Shown here in pieces: positions 1-9,253 of a stretch of DNA of 64,000 nt. The first letter of the stretch is position 1. The number at the start of each line of letters is the position of its first letter. Source of the stretch: Comamonas odontotermitis (GTDB lineage: Bacteria > Pseudomonadota > Gammaproteobacteria > Burkholderiales > Burkholderiaceae_C); NCBI RefSeq assembly GCF_020080045.1, contig NZ_CP083451.1, positions 3,335,001-3,399,000 of the forward strand. Reading direction: 5' to 3'. The notes below the pieces were generated by a model. That model was not told the DNA's origin. It worked only from the letters and a program-made list of their open reading frames with translations, and made no database searches. Made by a program: the position numbers and the translations under genes.

Positions 1-917
1 GCCGCGAGATCGGCATGGACTTCAGCGGCAAGGACGGCTTCAGCATGTACCACGGCGAGCAGGTGCCGGGTTTTCCTGCGCACCCGCACCGAGGGTTCGA
101 GACAGTCACCATCGTGCGCAAGGGTCTGGTGGACCATGCAGACTCCCTGGGCGCCACAGCCCGCTATGGCGAAGGTGATGTGCAGTGGCTCACCACCGGC
201 TCGGGCGTGCAGCATGGAGAGATGTTTCCCCTGGTGCACGAGGACAAGGACAACACGCTCGATCTGCTTCAGATCTGGCTGAACCTGCCCGCCAAGAACA
301 AGATGGCGCCGCCCGATTTCACCATGTTCTGGGCGCATGACATTCCGCATGTGCGGCAATCCGATGCCCAGGGCCGCCAAAGCGAGGTGGAAGTGATTGC
401 GGGCGATTACGTACCCGTTCATTCAGGCGCTGGCGACAGACCGACGCTGGCGAGGGCGCTGGTACCGCCCACCCATTCCTGGGCCAGCGAGCCGGGGGCT
501 GATGTGGCGATCTGGATCATCCGCCTGGAGCCCGGTGCCAGCCTGGTGCTGCCCGCCGCCAGCAGCCAGGCGCGCCGCGCACTCTATCTGACAACAGGCT
601 CTACCCTGACGGTGGACGGCCAGCGCTTTCACCAGCCGGTGATGGTGGAAGTGCTGCCCGATCACCCTGCGCCGCTGCGCAACGACGGCAACGAGGTGGT
701 CGAAGTGCTAATGCTGCAAGGCAAGCCCATTGGCGAGCCCGTGGCATCTCACGGCCCGATTGTGATGAACACCCAGCAAGAGGTCATTCAGGCGGTGCAT
801 GATTTTCAGCGCACCCAGTTTGGCGGCTGGCCCTGGCCCAGCCATGCCCATACCCATGGCACCAGGGGCCGGTTTGCCCAGCATCCCGATGGCCGGGTGG
901 AAACGCCGCAGGCCTGA
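1..917 (+). CDS. pirin family protein, 5' truncated by window edge
   Basis: Pirins are bicupin proteins; some bacterial members act as quercetin 2,3-dioxygenases and others bind metabolic enzymes. The reading frame is open from base 3 with no stop. The first in-frame ATG, at base 15, falls inside the conserved N-terminal cupin, just before the metal-binding HPHRGFETV segment, so the true start lies upstream of the window. A second histidine/glutamate pair typical of the family follows in SGVQHGEMF. About 300 residues are visible, close to a full-length pirin, so only a short N-terminal part is missing. The gene ends with TGA at 915-917 and a hairpin terminator follows. The family call is firm; the substrate is unknown. 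Confidence 0.9.
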   Translation, partial: REIGMDFSGKDGFSMYHGEQVPGFPAHPHRGFETVTIVRKGLVDHADSLGATARYGEGDVQWLTTGSGVQHGEMFPLVHEDKDNTLDLLQIWLNLPAKNKMAPPDFTMFWAHDIPHVRQSDAQGRQSEVEVIAGDYVPVHSGAGDRPTLARALVPPTHSWASEPGADVAIWIIRLEPGASLVLPAASSQARRALYLTTGSTLTVDGQRFHQPVMVEVLPDHPAPLRNDGNEVVEVLMLQGKPIGEPVASHGPIVMNTQQEVIQAVHDFQRTQFGGWPWPSHAHTHGTRGRFAQHPDGRVETPQA

Positions 918-949
918 CCTGCCGCTACTCGAAGAAATGCCACAAAAGC

Positions 950-976
950 AGAACCCGCCAATGGCGGGTTCTCTTC
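950..976 (+). terminator. hairpin terminator after pirin gene
   Basis: AGAACCCGCC (950-959) pairs perfectly with GGCGGGTTCT (963-972) across a 3-base loop. The bases that follow on the plus strand are only moderately T-rich. On the minus strand the hairpin is followed by a short T run, so it could also stop transcription coming from argO. Confidence 0.7.
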
Positions 977-1013
977 GTATTAATCAGTGCATGGCACCCA
1001 TCCTGGGTGGAAA

Positions 1014-1027
1014 TTGATATTCATCAA
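1014..1027. promoter_or_regulatory. perfect FNR-type palindrome in a convergent gap
   Basis: The sequence TTGAT-ATTC-ATCAA matches the FNR/Anr consensus TTGAT-N4-ATCAA at all ten fixed bases. It lies between the 3' ends of the pirin gene and argO, so no annotated gene starts beside it and no convincing -10 element is placed for FNR activation. An fnr gene is present in this window. Function is uncertain. Confidence 0.4.
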
Positions 1028-1036
1028 GATCGTAAA

Positions 1037-1693
1037 TTACGCAGCGATCTGATCCAGCCCGCCATACACCCACCAAGCCAGGGTCAGCATCATCACGCCG
1101 GTCAGCCCATCAAGAATGCGCCAGGAAAGCGGATTGGCAAACAGCTTCTGCATGCGCTTGCCCGCATGTGCCAGGGTGACGAACCAGGTGAGGCTGGCAC
1201 AGGCTGCGCCCAGCACAAACACCCATTTGAGCATGCCGTCCTGGCGGGCGCCGATGGAGCCGACCAGCACGACCGTATCCAGGTATACGTGCGGGTTGAA
1301 CAAGGTGATGACCACCAGCGCGCCCAGCACGCTCCAGAGGCTGCGACGGGCGGCGGCGGTGGTCTTCTCGGCAGCGTCGCCATCGGCGCTCGCGCCCAAA
1401 GAAGCATCAGGCGCCGTCACCATGCGCCACAGCGCCATCAGGCCGTAGGCGAGCAGAAAGATCGCGCCGCCCAGCGTGAGGTAATAGGCCAGCCTGGGCG
1501 AATCGCCCAGCACTTGCGCCATGCCAGCCACACCGATACCGATCAGCAGGGCATCGGCCAGCACGCACCAGGCCACGCAGGCTCGGATGTGCTGCCCATT
1601 GACGGCCTGGCGCAGCACATACAGGTTCTGCGCGCCGATCGACACGATGAGGGACAGGCAGACGGTAAAGCCTGCCAGCCAGGTAGAAGTCAT
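1037..1693 (-). CDS. argO: LysE/ArgO family amino-acid exporter
   Basis: This inner-membrane exporter of basic amino acids (arginine or lysine type) has about six hydrophobic segments. The family signature region SIGAQNLYVLRQ lies near the N terminus, and NPHVYLDT sits in the middle, as in E. coli ArgO. The length of 218 residues from ATG 1693 is close to ArgO (211). An ATG five codons upstream (1708) is possible and neither start has a strong ribosome site. The gene is divergent from an ArgP-type LysR regulator, the standard arrangement in which ArgP with a basic amino acid as co-effector activates the exporter. Whether arginine or lysine is preferred cannot be read from the sequence. Confidence 0.88.
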   Translation of the reverse strand: MTSTWLAGFTVCLSLIVSIGAQNLYVLRQAVNGQHIRACVAWCVLADALLIGIGVAGMAQVLGDSPRLAYYLTLGGAIFLLAYGLMALWRMVTAPDASLGASADGDAAEKTTAAARRSLWSVLGALVVITLFNPHVYLDTVVLVGSIGARQDGMLKWVFVLGAACASLTWFVTLAHAGKRMQKLFANPLSWRILDGLTGVMMLTLAWWVYGGLDQIAA

Positions 1694-1779
1694 TGTTGTA
1701 GTCCACATAGGCGGTGATTGTGCGCCGCCGCAATAATTAAGTAAAATTAAATAATCTGAATCATATGAAGCAATGCTAA

Positions 1780-2679
1780 ATGCTGGACTACCTGGGATTG
1801 GCCGCTCTTGCCGCCGTGGTGCGTGAAGGCAGCTTTGAGCGCGCCGCCAAGAAATTGCATGTCACGCCTTCGGCGGTGTCGCAGCGCGTCAAGCAGCTCG
1901 AAGAGCGCACCGGCCAGGTGCTGGTGCAGCGCGGCAACCCTTGCACCGGCACCGAGGCGGGTCGGCGCCTGTGCCTGCATCTGGAGCAGGTGGCACTGCT
2001 GGAAAACGAGCTGCGCCGCAGCAACCCCGATCTGCTGCCCGAGGCGCCGGTGGCACCCACGCTCAAGCTGGCGGTGAACGCGGATTCGCTCTCCACCTGG
2101 TTCATGGATGCCATGGCCGAGTTCACAGCGGGCGGCAATGAGCTGCTTGATCTGCGCATCGATGACCAGGACCACACGGCGCAGGCCCTGCGCGAGGGCG
2201 CCGTGATTGGCGCGGTCACCGGCACCAGCAGCCAGATCCCCGGATGCAATAGCTGGCCACTGGGAACCATGCGCTATGTTGCCGCTGCCAGCCCCGGCTT
2301 TGTGGCGCGCTACTTTGCGAACGGGGTGACCGCAGAGGCGCTGGCCCGTGCACCGATCATGACGTTCGACCGCAAGGACCGCCTGCAGGACCAGTGGATG
2401 CAGGCCAACGGTCTGGCCTCGCGCAACAGCGGTCCACGCCATTTCCTGCCGTCCAACTACGGCTACGTGCGCGCCTGCGAGATCGGCATGGGCTGGGGCA
2501 TGCACCCGGAGGTGCTGATTGACGAGCAGTTGGCGCGCGGCCGCCTCGTGCCCTTGATTGCGGGCACGCCGCTGGACGTGCCCCTGTTCTGGGCCTTGCC
2601 GCGCAGCGCGCAAACCAGCCTTGGGCGGCTGACCGACTGCGTCATGCGGGCGGCGGCAGAGGTGCTGACGCCCGCTTGA
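1780..2679 (+). CDS. argP: ArgP/LysG-type LysR transcriptional regulator
   Basis: This LysR-family regulator of 299 residues has an N-terminal winged helix-turn-helix at residues 1-60 (FERAAKKLHVTPSAVSQRVKQLE), followed by a periplasmic-binding-protein-like effector domain. The N-terminal pattern MLDYLGLAALAAVVREGSF is typical of ArgP/IciA/LysG, which sense lysine or arginine and control LysE/ArgO export. The divergent exporter 86 bases away supports this role. The intergenic region is AT-rich and must hold both promoters; no operator could be assigned with confidence. Confidence 0.87.
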   Translation: MLDYLGLAALAAVVREGSFERAAKKLHVTPSAVSQRVKQLEERTGQVLVQRGNPCTGTEAGRRLCLHLEQVALLENELRRSNPDLLPEAPVAPTLKLAVNADSLSTWFMDAMAEFTAGGNELLDLRIDDQDHTAQALREGAVIGAVTGTSSQIPGCNSWPLGTMRYVAAASPGFVARYFANGVTAEALARAPIMTFDRKDRLQDQWMQANGLASRNSGPRHFLPSNYGYVRACEIGMGWGMHPEVLIDEQLARGRLVPLIAGTPLDVPLFWALPRSAQTSLGRLTDCVMRAAAEVLTPA

Positions 2680-2887
2680 TCAACAGCCGCAGTATCGAAA
2701 CTGTAGCAACTATGCCGCACTACCTTTGACCGCCTGACGCAAAATTCTGGTAAACCGCAGCAAGCACTCCTATCATTGCGGAAATAAAAACATCCACATC
2801 CTCGAGGGGCAGCGCCAGGCTGAGCGCGAGAAGGATGCCGCCCTCCACGGCGGCATGCCCAGCGGTCCCTGCAACACACTGCATGCC

Positions 2888-4084
2888 ATGGCTTTATCCA
2901 CCGATTTCACGCCTCTATCACTGGCCGTGCTGCCCCGCCGCAAGCGCAGCCTGCTCAAGCGCCTGCTGAGGCTTTTCGTGATTGCCTTGGTACTGCTGGC
3001 AATTGCAGGCGCCGCCGCCTGGTGGCAGTTGACCTACCCCGGCGTCAAAGCCCGTACCCTGCCCGCAACGGCGCAATCGCTGCGTGGCTCTGGGGGCGCC
3101 TCGGAGGAACGCCTGCAAGCCCATGTCAGAGCGCTGAGCGAGAACTTTCCCGGTCGCAGCTTTGACCAGCCCGCACAGCTCGATCTGGCGTCCAACTACA
3201 TCCACGCCCAATTGCAAGCCCTGGGCGCCGCGCCTTCTCGCCAGCCCGTACGGGTGGATGGACAAGCGCACTACCACAATATCGTTGTGCGCCTCGGCCC
3301 CAAAAAAGGCGAGGCAGGGGGCGATGCGCCGCTGCTGGTGATTGGCGCGCATTACGACGCAGTGCGCACCAACGGTGTCGCAGCAGACTCTGCCCCAGAT
3401 GCCCATAGCCACACGCCCGGTGCAGACGACAATGCAAGCGGCGTAGCGGGGTTGCTGGAACTGGCCCGCATGCTGGTCGCCCACCCACCCAGGCAACCTG
3501 TGGAACTGGTGGCATACACCTTGGAAGAACCACCCCAGTTCCGCACTCCGCAAATGGGCAGCTACCAGCACGCAGCTGCATTGGCCAACGCCAGGCAGCC
3601 GCTGCGCATGATGCTGTCGCTGGAAATGATTGGCTACTTTGACGACCGACCTGCCAGCCAGCACTATCCGGTGCCGGGCATGACAGCCATCTACCCCAGC
3701 GCAGGCAATTTTCTGGCGCTGATCGGGCAGTTGAGCCACTTTGCAGCAACGCGCGAAACCTATGCCCAAATGCTGGGTGGCGCACAGATCGACGCCGCTG
3801 GCACCGCGCCGCTGCCCGTGCGCGCACTCAGCGCGCCTGCGTCGCTGCGCGGCATCGATTACTCCGACCACCAGAACTACTGGCGCTTTGGCTACCCCGC
3901 GCTGATGGTGACGGACACCTCGTTCATGCGCAACCCGCATTACCACCGCAGCACGGACACCTGGGACAAACTCGATTACCGCCGCATGGCACAGGCGGTG
4001 AACGCCGTGCTGGCCGTGGCCCTGGCCGACCCTGCAGACCCCGGCCAGGGCGTTGTGCCCCGGGCCGGTGATTTTTTGCGCTAA
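2888..4084 (+). CDS. M28 family zinc aminopeptidase-like protein, membrane anchored
   Basis: This is a metallopeptidase of family M28 (398 residues). An N-terminal basic stretch and one hydrophobic segment at residues 17-45 suggest a signal anchor with the catalytic domain in the periplasm. The zinc ligands of the family are visible: His and Asp in GAHYDAV, Asp in GADDNASG, the Glu pair in TLEEP, the Glu or Asp in EMIGYFDD, and the C-terminal His in NPHYHRSTDT. M28 enzymes remove N-terminal residues from peptides; the substrate here is unknown. The start at ATG 2888 is preferred to 2855 because it places the basic residues just before the membrane segment. The ABC exporter genes follow on the same strand after about 100 bases. 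Confidence 0.83.
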   Translation: MALSTDFTPLSLAVLPRRKRSLLKRLLRLFVIALVLLAIAGAAAWWQLTYPGVKARTLPATAQSLRGSGGASEERLQAHVRALSENFPGRSFDQPAQLDLASNYIHAQLQALGAAPSRQPVRVDGQAHYHNIVVRLGPKKGEAGGDAPLLVIGAHYDAVRTNGVAADSAPDAHSHTPGADDNASGVAGLLELARMLVAHPPRQPVELVAYTLEEPPQFRTPQMGSYQHAAALANARQPLRMMLSLEMIGYFDDRPASQHYPVPGMTAIYPSAGNFLALIGQLSHFAATRETYAQMLGGAQIDAAGTAPLPVRALSAPASLRGIDYSDHQNYWRFGYPALMVTDTSFMRNPHYHRSTDTWDKLDYRRMAQAVNAVLAVALADPADPGQGVVPRAGDFLR

Positions 4085-4187
4085 ATTGCATAGCTCAGGC
4101 AAGGCAGGCCCGCGCACAGGAATGCGCCTGGAGCGCGCCACCGGCCATGCATTGGACAGCAATGAAATTTTCTGCAGAACAGGCACC

Positions 4188-5183
4188 ATGATTGAGGTAC
4201 AGAACCTGATCGTTGACTACCCCGGCCACCGGGCATTGCATGGCATCAGCCTGCAGATTGCCGCGGGAACGGTCACGGCGCTCGTCGGCCCCAATGGCGC
4301 GGGCAAATCCACCTTGTTGCGCTGCATGGCCGGGCTGGAATCACCGCTCGCCGGCAGCGTGCATGTGGCTGAAGTGGATGTGCAGGAAAACCCGCGCCGC
4401 GCCCACCAGCACATGGGCTACCTGTCCGATTTCTTCGGCCTGTACGAGGCCTTGTCCGTTGCCCAGTGCCTGCAGTACGCGGCAGAAAGCCAGGGCCTGA
4501 GCCGCCAGGCCGCCGCCCAGCGCGTGCAAGCCGTGGCCCGCCAGTTGGCACTGACCGACAAGCTCGGCAATGCAGCGCGCAACCTCTCGCGCGGCCAGCG
4601 CCAGCGCGTGGCCATCGGCCAGGCCATCATCCACCAGCCGCAGGTGCTGCTGCTCGACGAGCCCGCCAGCGGGCTCGATCCGGAGGCGCGCAGCAGCCTC
4701 TCGGCCCTCTTTCGCCAGTTGCACGCCCAGGGCATGACCCTGGTGGTATCCAGCCATATCCTGAGCGAGCTGGATGAGTACTGCACGCACATCCTGTCGA
4801 TCCGGGAGGGCCGCATCACCAGCCATGAAGCGCTGAATGCGGCCCCGCACACCAGCGGCACCGGCGCGCAGACGGGCGAACTGGTGATGCAGGTCGAGCT
4901 GGCTGCACCATTGGCAAACAGCAGTACGGCCCTGGATGGCTACCGGCTCGTGGACATGCGCGCCACTGGCGAGGCGAGCCACGCGCTTTGGCTTGCCCTG
5001 CCCGCCAACAGCGACGCCGCGCGCGTGCAACTGCTGCAACAACTGGTCGCCCACGGGGCCCAGGTGCTGAGCTACCACCCGGCCCGCACCAGCCTGCAGG
5101 AGCGCTACCAGCAGAGCCTGCAGACGGGTACCGCACCCGTCGCTGGTGCTCCTGCCGATCTTTTTGCCAAGGAGCCGGAATGA
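4188..5183 (+). CDS. ABC transporter ATP-binding protein
   Basis: This ATPase subunit (331 residues) has Walker A in GPNGAGKST near residues 36-44, the signature LSRGQRQRVAIGQ, Walker B LLLDEPASGLD and the switch histidine in VSSHILSE. It resembles drug- or polysaccharide-export ABC-2 ATPases such as the CcmA class. A C-terminal extension of about 100 residues follows the core, as in many such exporters. The stop codon overlaps the start of the permease gene (ATGA at 5180-5183), indicating translational coupling. ATG 4188 (MIEVQNL) is chosen because the upstream residues are not family-like. The substrate is unknown. Confidence 0.85.
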   Translation: MIEVQNLIVDYPGHRALHGISLQIAAGTVTALVGPNGAGKSTLLRCMAGLESPLAGSVHVAEVDVQENPRRAHQHMGYLSDFFGLYEALSVAQCLQYAAESQGLSRQAAAQRVQAVARQLALTDKLGNAARNLSRGQRQRVAIGQAIIHQPQVLLLDEPASGLDPEARSSLSALFRQLHAQGMTLVVSSHILSELDEYCTHILSIREGRITSHEALNAAPHTSGTGAQTGELVMQVELAAPLANSSTALDGYRLVDMRATGEASHALWLALPANSDAARVQLLQQLVAHGAQVLSYHPARTSLQERYQQSLQTGTAPVAGAPADLFAKEPE

Positions 5184-6556
5184 ACCCGGAACTGCGCCGC
5201 CAGCTCTCGCTGGAGCTCACCTCGTCGCGCCTGGTGCTGATGCCCGCCATCCTGCTGCTGATGGCGGTCTGCGTCTTCATGATCGAGCAGCAGGAGCCGC
5301 TGCTCTACCTGCACCAGGGTGCGCTGGTCGTCATGGGCCTGCTCGCCGCCTGTGTAGGCACATTCACGGCCCTCTCCAGCATCAATGACGAGGTGAACGA
5401 ACGCACCTGGGACCAGCAGCGCATGAGCGCCATGGGCCCCTGGCGCATGGCATGGGGCAAGTTACTGGGCGGCCCGAGCTACGCCTGGTACGGCGCCCTG
5501 CTGTGTGCGGCGGCAGCCTTTGCAAGCGGCGTGCTGCTGGGCCGCACCGGCCACACACTGCAGACCGTGCTGCTGTGTGTGCTGGGTGTGGGTGCGCTGC
5601 ACTGCGCACTGATGGCCAGTCGGCTGTATGGCATGGACCCGGCCAAACCTGCAGGCAGCCGCAGCACCTGGGGGCTGGTGATCATCGTGTTCATTCTGGT
5701 GCAGATGGTTGGCGGCCTGGTCGTCGGGCTCGACAGCCTGCTCGGCAATCGGGAAGCGGTGCGCTGGTGGGGCATGCCGGTGGCAGCCCCTCGGCTGGCG
5801 CTGTTTCTCGCGGCATTCGCCCTGCTGCTGGGCCTGCTGGCGCTATGGCGCGCCATGGCCATGCAACTGTCGGTGCCCACCACGCCGTGGGCGTGGGCGC
5901 TGGGCAATGCGGCCGCCTGTGTGCTGCTGCTCGGCCTGGTACCAGACAACACGGCCCGCGTGCTCGGCGCCATCGCCTTGCTGGTGCTCGCCACCTACTA
6001 TGCTGCGGCTCTGGAGAACCAGGTGGCCCAACGCTGGCGCAGCGTGCTCTACAACGCCCGCCATGGCCGGTGGCGGCGGGTCTTGCAAAGCCTGCCGCTA
6101 TGGCCCGTGAGCTGGTGCATGGCTTTTGCGGTGCTGCTGCCCGCCTATATCCTGTGGAACGCAGACCCACTGGCGGCACGCGACCACCTCGGTCCCTTTG
6201 TGCTGATGGTATTGCTGCATGTGCTGCGCGACTGCGGCATCCATCTGTTCTTTGCGCTGCGCAACAGCTACCGCTCCCCGCTGGGCATGACGATGCTGGT
6301 ATTGCTGGTACTGGGAGGCATCCTGCCCGCCATGCTCTGGTCCACCGGCCTTGCCCCGCTGTTCGAGCCCTTGTTTGGGGCCTTGGCCGCTCCGCTGCGC
6401 CACACCATGACCAATACCCCGGCCCTGGGCTGGTTGGCCTGGATCGGCATGCTGGTGCAGTTGGTCGCCGTGGCTGCGGCCATCCTGTGGCGCTTTCGAC
6501 AGCTGGCCCCCACAGCACAAGGCACGCAGTGGCCGCTACAGGCAACCGGCAGCTGA
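5180..6556 (+). CDS. ABC-2 type permease subunit, multi-spanning
   Basis: This 458-residue integral membrane protein has about ten hydrophobic segments spread over its length. It starts inside the stop codon of the ATPase gene. The location and coupling make it the permease partner. No conserved motif narrows the substrate; it may be a GldF-like or uncharacterised exporter permease. A weak CCGG-cgca-CCGG hairpin followed by six T (6610-6630) may terminate the unit. Confidence 0.75.
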   Translation: MNPELRRQLSLELTSSRLVLMPAILLLMAVCVFMIEQQEPLLYLHQGALVVMGLLAACVGTFTALSSINDEVNERTWDQQRMSAMGPWRMAWGKLLGGPSYAWYGALLCAAAAFASGVLLGRTGHTLQTVLLCVLGVGALHCALMASRLYGMDPAKPAGSRSTWGLVIIVFILVQMVGGLVVGLDSLLGNREAVRWWGMPVAAPRLALFLAAFALLLGLLALWRAMAMQLSVPTTPWAWALGNAAACVLLLGLVPDNTARVLGAIALLVLATYYAAALENQVAQRWRSVLYNARHGRWRRVLQSLPLWPVSWCMAFAVLLPAYILWNADPLAARDHLGPFVLMVLLHVLRDCGIHLFFALRNSYRSPLGMTMLVLLVLGGILPAMLWSTGLAPLFEPLFGALAAPLRHTMTNTPALGWLAWIGMLVQLVAVAAAILWRFRQLAPTAQGTQWPLQATGS

Positions 6557-6712
6557 ACGCCAGGGGTCACCATGGCGCAGGCAAGGCCGGTGCTTGACCT
6601 CCGTCCAGTCCGGCGCACCGGGTGTTTTTTGCGCAAAGCAAGCTTGGCACTCACCCTGCGATGGCCTCAAGCTACCTATCTGCGAGCAAATACCCCCACA
6701 TCACCCAATGCA

Positions 6713-7207
6713 TCAGAACGCCGAAGAGCGATCCTCTTCGGCCTTGGCTGCCTGCCGCAACGGATGAAAGTTCAGCAGTCGGGTTGCCATCATGGTCTCG
6801 ATCATGAAGCAGCACAGCGCCGACACGAAGCTCACCACCCCGAGGCCAAAGCTGATCATCGCCGCCATCGACCAGGCCCGCGCATCGATTTCCGCCGCCG
6901 CCGTCTGGCCGATGAACAGCAGGATGATGGTCAGCGCAATCAGCGCGCCACACCCCGTAAGCAGCCCGATGCAGACATTGGCCAGGCGCCCGCGCCGGCG
7001 CAGGAAACCCAACTCCAGCATGGAGCGCTGGATGTAATCCGCATCCTTGGAGGCGCTCATGCGGTCCTCGAGCACACGGCCACGGTCGATGATGCGCGCC
7101 AGCCGCCCGGCCACCGCACCGATCATTCCGGCCACGCCGGTCAAAAAGAAAACAGGAGCCACAGCAAGCTGGATGCTGTGGGTGATATTGCTGACGTCGA
7201 TGGCCAT
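6713..7207 (-). CDS. DUF2721 family membrane protein
   Basis: This 164-residue protein has three hydrophobic segments, near residues 10-35, 75-102 and 112-140. A charged stretch after the first segment contains the family-typical RIIDRGRVLEDR. The pattern fits DUF2721, a small inner-membrane family of unknown function found in many proteobacteria. It stands alone, convergent to the ABC permease gene. No function is proposed. Confidence 0.75.
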   Translation of the reverse strand: MAIDVSNITHSIQLAVAPVFFLTGVAGMIGAVAGRLARIIDRGRVLEDRMSASKDADYIQRSMLELGFLRRRGRLANVCIGLLTGCGALIALTIILLFIGQTAAAEIDARAWSMAAMISFGLGVVSFVSALCCFMIETMMATRLLNFHPLRQAAKAEEDRSSAF

Positions 7208-7438
7208 GGTTGCGATAAAAACTTAGGGAAAACCAGTATTGCCAAACGATTTTAAAGATCAAGGCAGTACCTGTCTCAGCTATCGCAAGAAACGGGCCAA
7301 ATAGAGGGCACTAGAGTGGTGCCTAAGCGACGCCCTTTGGAATCACTGGGAGAAATGGCGTCTGAATCTTATCCAGCATGCGCTATTAGCTACAAATTAA
7401 ATAGCATATTGCAGTGACTCCTGGCAAAGTGGGAGGCC

Positions 7439-7660
7439 TCAATAGTGCGGCGGCAGCTCATCCCGCAGATTGCGTACGTTGGCGCCACCGCCCTGCTCGG
7501 GCAGGCGCTGCTGCACATCCAGCAGCATTTGCTGCAGGCGGTCAATCTGTTGCTGCTGCTTGTAGATCGTCAGGTTCAGATCTTCCAGCAGGTCTTCGGC
7601 GTAGGCCGATTTGATCTCCAGCGCTTCAACGCGGGCCTGGAGCTGTTCGGTAGTGGTCAT
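7439..7660 (-). CDS. slyX: SlyX family coiled-coil protein
   Basis: This 73-residue protein is highly charged and has a heptad-like coiled coil (LQARVEALEIKSAYAEDLLEDLN, then QQQQIDRLQQML). It ends with the SlyX-typical proline- and tyrosine-containing tail DELPPHY. SlyX has no established biochemical role. ATG 7660 is chosen because an AGGA ribosome site lies just upstream on the minus strand. A longer frame to 7726 would start inside the terminator hairpin of the preceding gene and is rejected. Confidence 0.85.
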   Translation of the reverse strand: MTTTEQLQARVEALEIKSAYAEDLLEDLNLTIYKQQQQIDRLQQMLLDVQQRLPEQGGGANVRNLRDELPPHY

Positions 7661-7704
7661 GGCAAATCCTGCAAGTGCAAGTGCAAGTGCGTTCCGGAAC
7701 GATA

Positions 7705-7736
7705 ACGCCGGTGTGTGAAACCTCACACACCGGCGT
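7705..7736 (-). terminator. 14-bp perfect hairpin between aminotransferase gene and slyX
   Basis: The arms 7705-7718 and 7723-7736 are perfectly complementary (14 bp) around a 4-base loop. The hairpin follows the stop of the minus-strand aminotransferase gene by 25 bases. The T tract beyond it is poor, so it may also act as an RNA-stabilising 3' end. Confidence 0.65.
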
Positions 7737-7760
7737 CAGGAACGAAACGTGTTTATAAAA

Positions 7761-8957
7761 TCAGAACGCCTTGGCCAGACGTGCCATGCCTTCTTCGATC
7801 TTGGGGATATCAGCCGTGGCAAAGGACAGGCGCAGGGTGGAAGGGTCGGGGTTCTGCGCAAAGAACGGCGTGCCGGGCACAAAGGCCACACCTTGCTCGA
7901 TGGCCCGCTTGGCCAGAGCGTTGCCGTCCTTCTCCTGGCCGTTGGCTCCGGTCAGTTGCACCCAGATGAACATGCCGCCTTGCGGCTGCACAAAGCGCAC
8001 CGCATCTCCCAGGTGGCTGCGCAGCGCATCGCCCATGGCCTTGCTGCGTGCCGCGTAGGTTGTACGCACACGTGCCAGCGTGGCTGGCATGCGGCCCGCC
8101 TTGAGGTACTGCGCAGCGGTGGCCTGCGTGAAGGTGCTGGTATGCGCATCGCTGAACTGCTTGCACATCACACATTTGGCCAGCAGCTCGGCCGGTGCGA
8201 TCAGCCAGCCCAGGCGCAGGCCGGGGCTGAGCACCTTGCTCATGCTGCCGCAGTGGGCGAGATACTCGCGGCTGCCCGGCACGGTGTGGGAGAGCGCCAG
8301 CATGCTGGGGGGCGGGGGAGCGTCGAAGTACAGGTCACCATAGGGATCGTCTTCCACCACCAGGGTCTGGTGGCGCACGGCCATCTCCAGCACCTGCTTG
8401 CGGCGCTCCAGGCTCAGCAATGCACCGCTGGGGTTGCCAAAGGTGGGCACCAGGTACACCAGCTTGGGTTTGTGCTGGGCGATCAGCCGGTCCAGCTCTT
8501 CTGTGATCACGCCATGCTCGTCGATCGGTGCGCTGATGACTTCAGCCCCGTAGAGTCGGAAACACTGGATCGTGGCGAGAAAGGTCGGCCCTTCAACAAT
8601 CACCTTGTCGCCGGGCGAGATCATGGTCTTGCCCAGCAGATCCAGCGCCTGCTGGCTTCCGGTCGTGGTGATCAGCTGCTCGGGCGCAAGATTCTGCACG
8701 CCCTTGCCAGCCATGAAGCTGGCAATCTGCTCGCGAAAAGGCTGGTAGCCCTCGGTGGCGCCGTACTGCAAGGCCGCGCCCGGCTCTTCCTTCAGTGCAG
8801 CATTCGCCGCCTGCTGCACACCATCCACATCGAACATGGCGGCATCTGGAAAGCCCCCGGCAAAGCTGATGATGCCGGGTTTGCCCAGCAGCTTGAACAG
8901 TTCACGGATGGCGGACGTCTCGACATTGTCGAGGCGAGAGGCGAAACGCAGTGTCAT
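7761..8957 (-). CDS. PLP-dependent aminotransferase, class I/II (LysN/MocR-C type)
   Basis: This fold-type I aminotransferase has 398 residues. The PLP-binding lysine is K241 in the motif GSMSKVLSPGLRLGW. Other landmarks are the substrate-domain SFAGGFPDA, the aromatic-stacking region TTTGSQQALDL, NPSG near residue 175 and the arginine in STLRLSF near the C terminus. The sequence is closest in style to 2-aminoadipate or multi-substrate aminotransferases, but there is no N-terminal GntR domain, so it is an enzyme and not a MocR regulator. ATG 8957 (MTLRFA) is preferred to 8972. Substrate specificity is not decided by the sequence. Confidence 0.88.
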   Translation of the reverse strand: MTLRFASRLDNVETSAIRELFKLLGKPGIISFAGGFPDAAMFDVDGVQQAANAALKEEPGAALQYGATEGYQPFREQIASFMAGKGVQNLAPEQLITTTGSQQALDLLGKTMISPGDKVIVEGPTFLATIQCFRLYGAEVISAPIDEHGVITEELDRLIAQHKPKLVYLVPTFGNPSGALLSLERRKQVLEMAVRHQTLVVEDDPYGDLYFDAPPPPSMLALSHTVPGSREYLAHCGSMSKVLSPGLRLGWLIAPAELLAKCVMCKQFSDAHTSTFTQATAAQYLKAGRMPATLARVRTTYAARSKAMGDALRSHLGDAVRFVQPQGGMFIWVQLTGANGQEKDGNALAKRAIEQGVAFVPGTPFFAQNPDPSTLRLSFATADIPKIEEGMARLAKAF

Positions 8958-9253
8958 GGAGCTTTCTCTCAAGGATCAAAAACAGGACAGCCCGGCACCT
9001 GGGCCGGTGGCCAGTGCCGCAAATTCAGAGGTGCGCGGCATGGCAATTCTGCCATTTTGCAGCTTTTTGCCGCCCACAGGCGTCGCTCTGGCATCGGCCG
9101 ACAACCAGCTCAGTGCCGGCGCGCCCCTGCGGGTGGCAGTTTTGAACAGGTTCTTGGGTTTTGCATACCCGCGCATCGTCTATGCTTGCAGCCAGACAGA
9201 ATCTGCGGACGGGCGCTCCCGTTCTGCAGCCACAAAGCCTACGCCCCCTGGGC

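Noticed and set aside
2463..2879. 138-codon minus-strand frame over the argP end
   Set aside because: Antisense to argP and then non-coding; composition is shadow-like and no start signal is visible.
7670..7690. GCAAGT tandem hexamers before slyX as a possible phase-variation tract
   Set aside because: Only about three copies, located upstream of the supported start at 7660 and therefore probably not translated.
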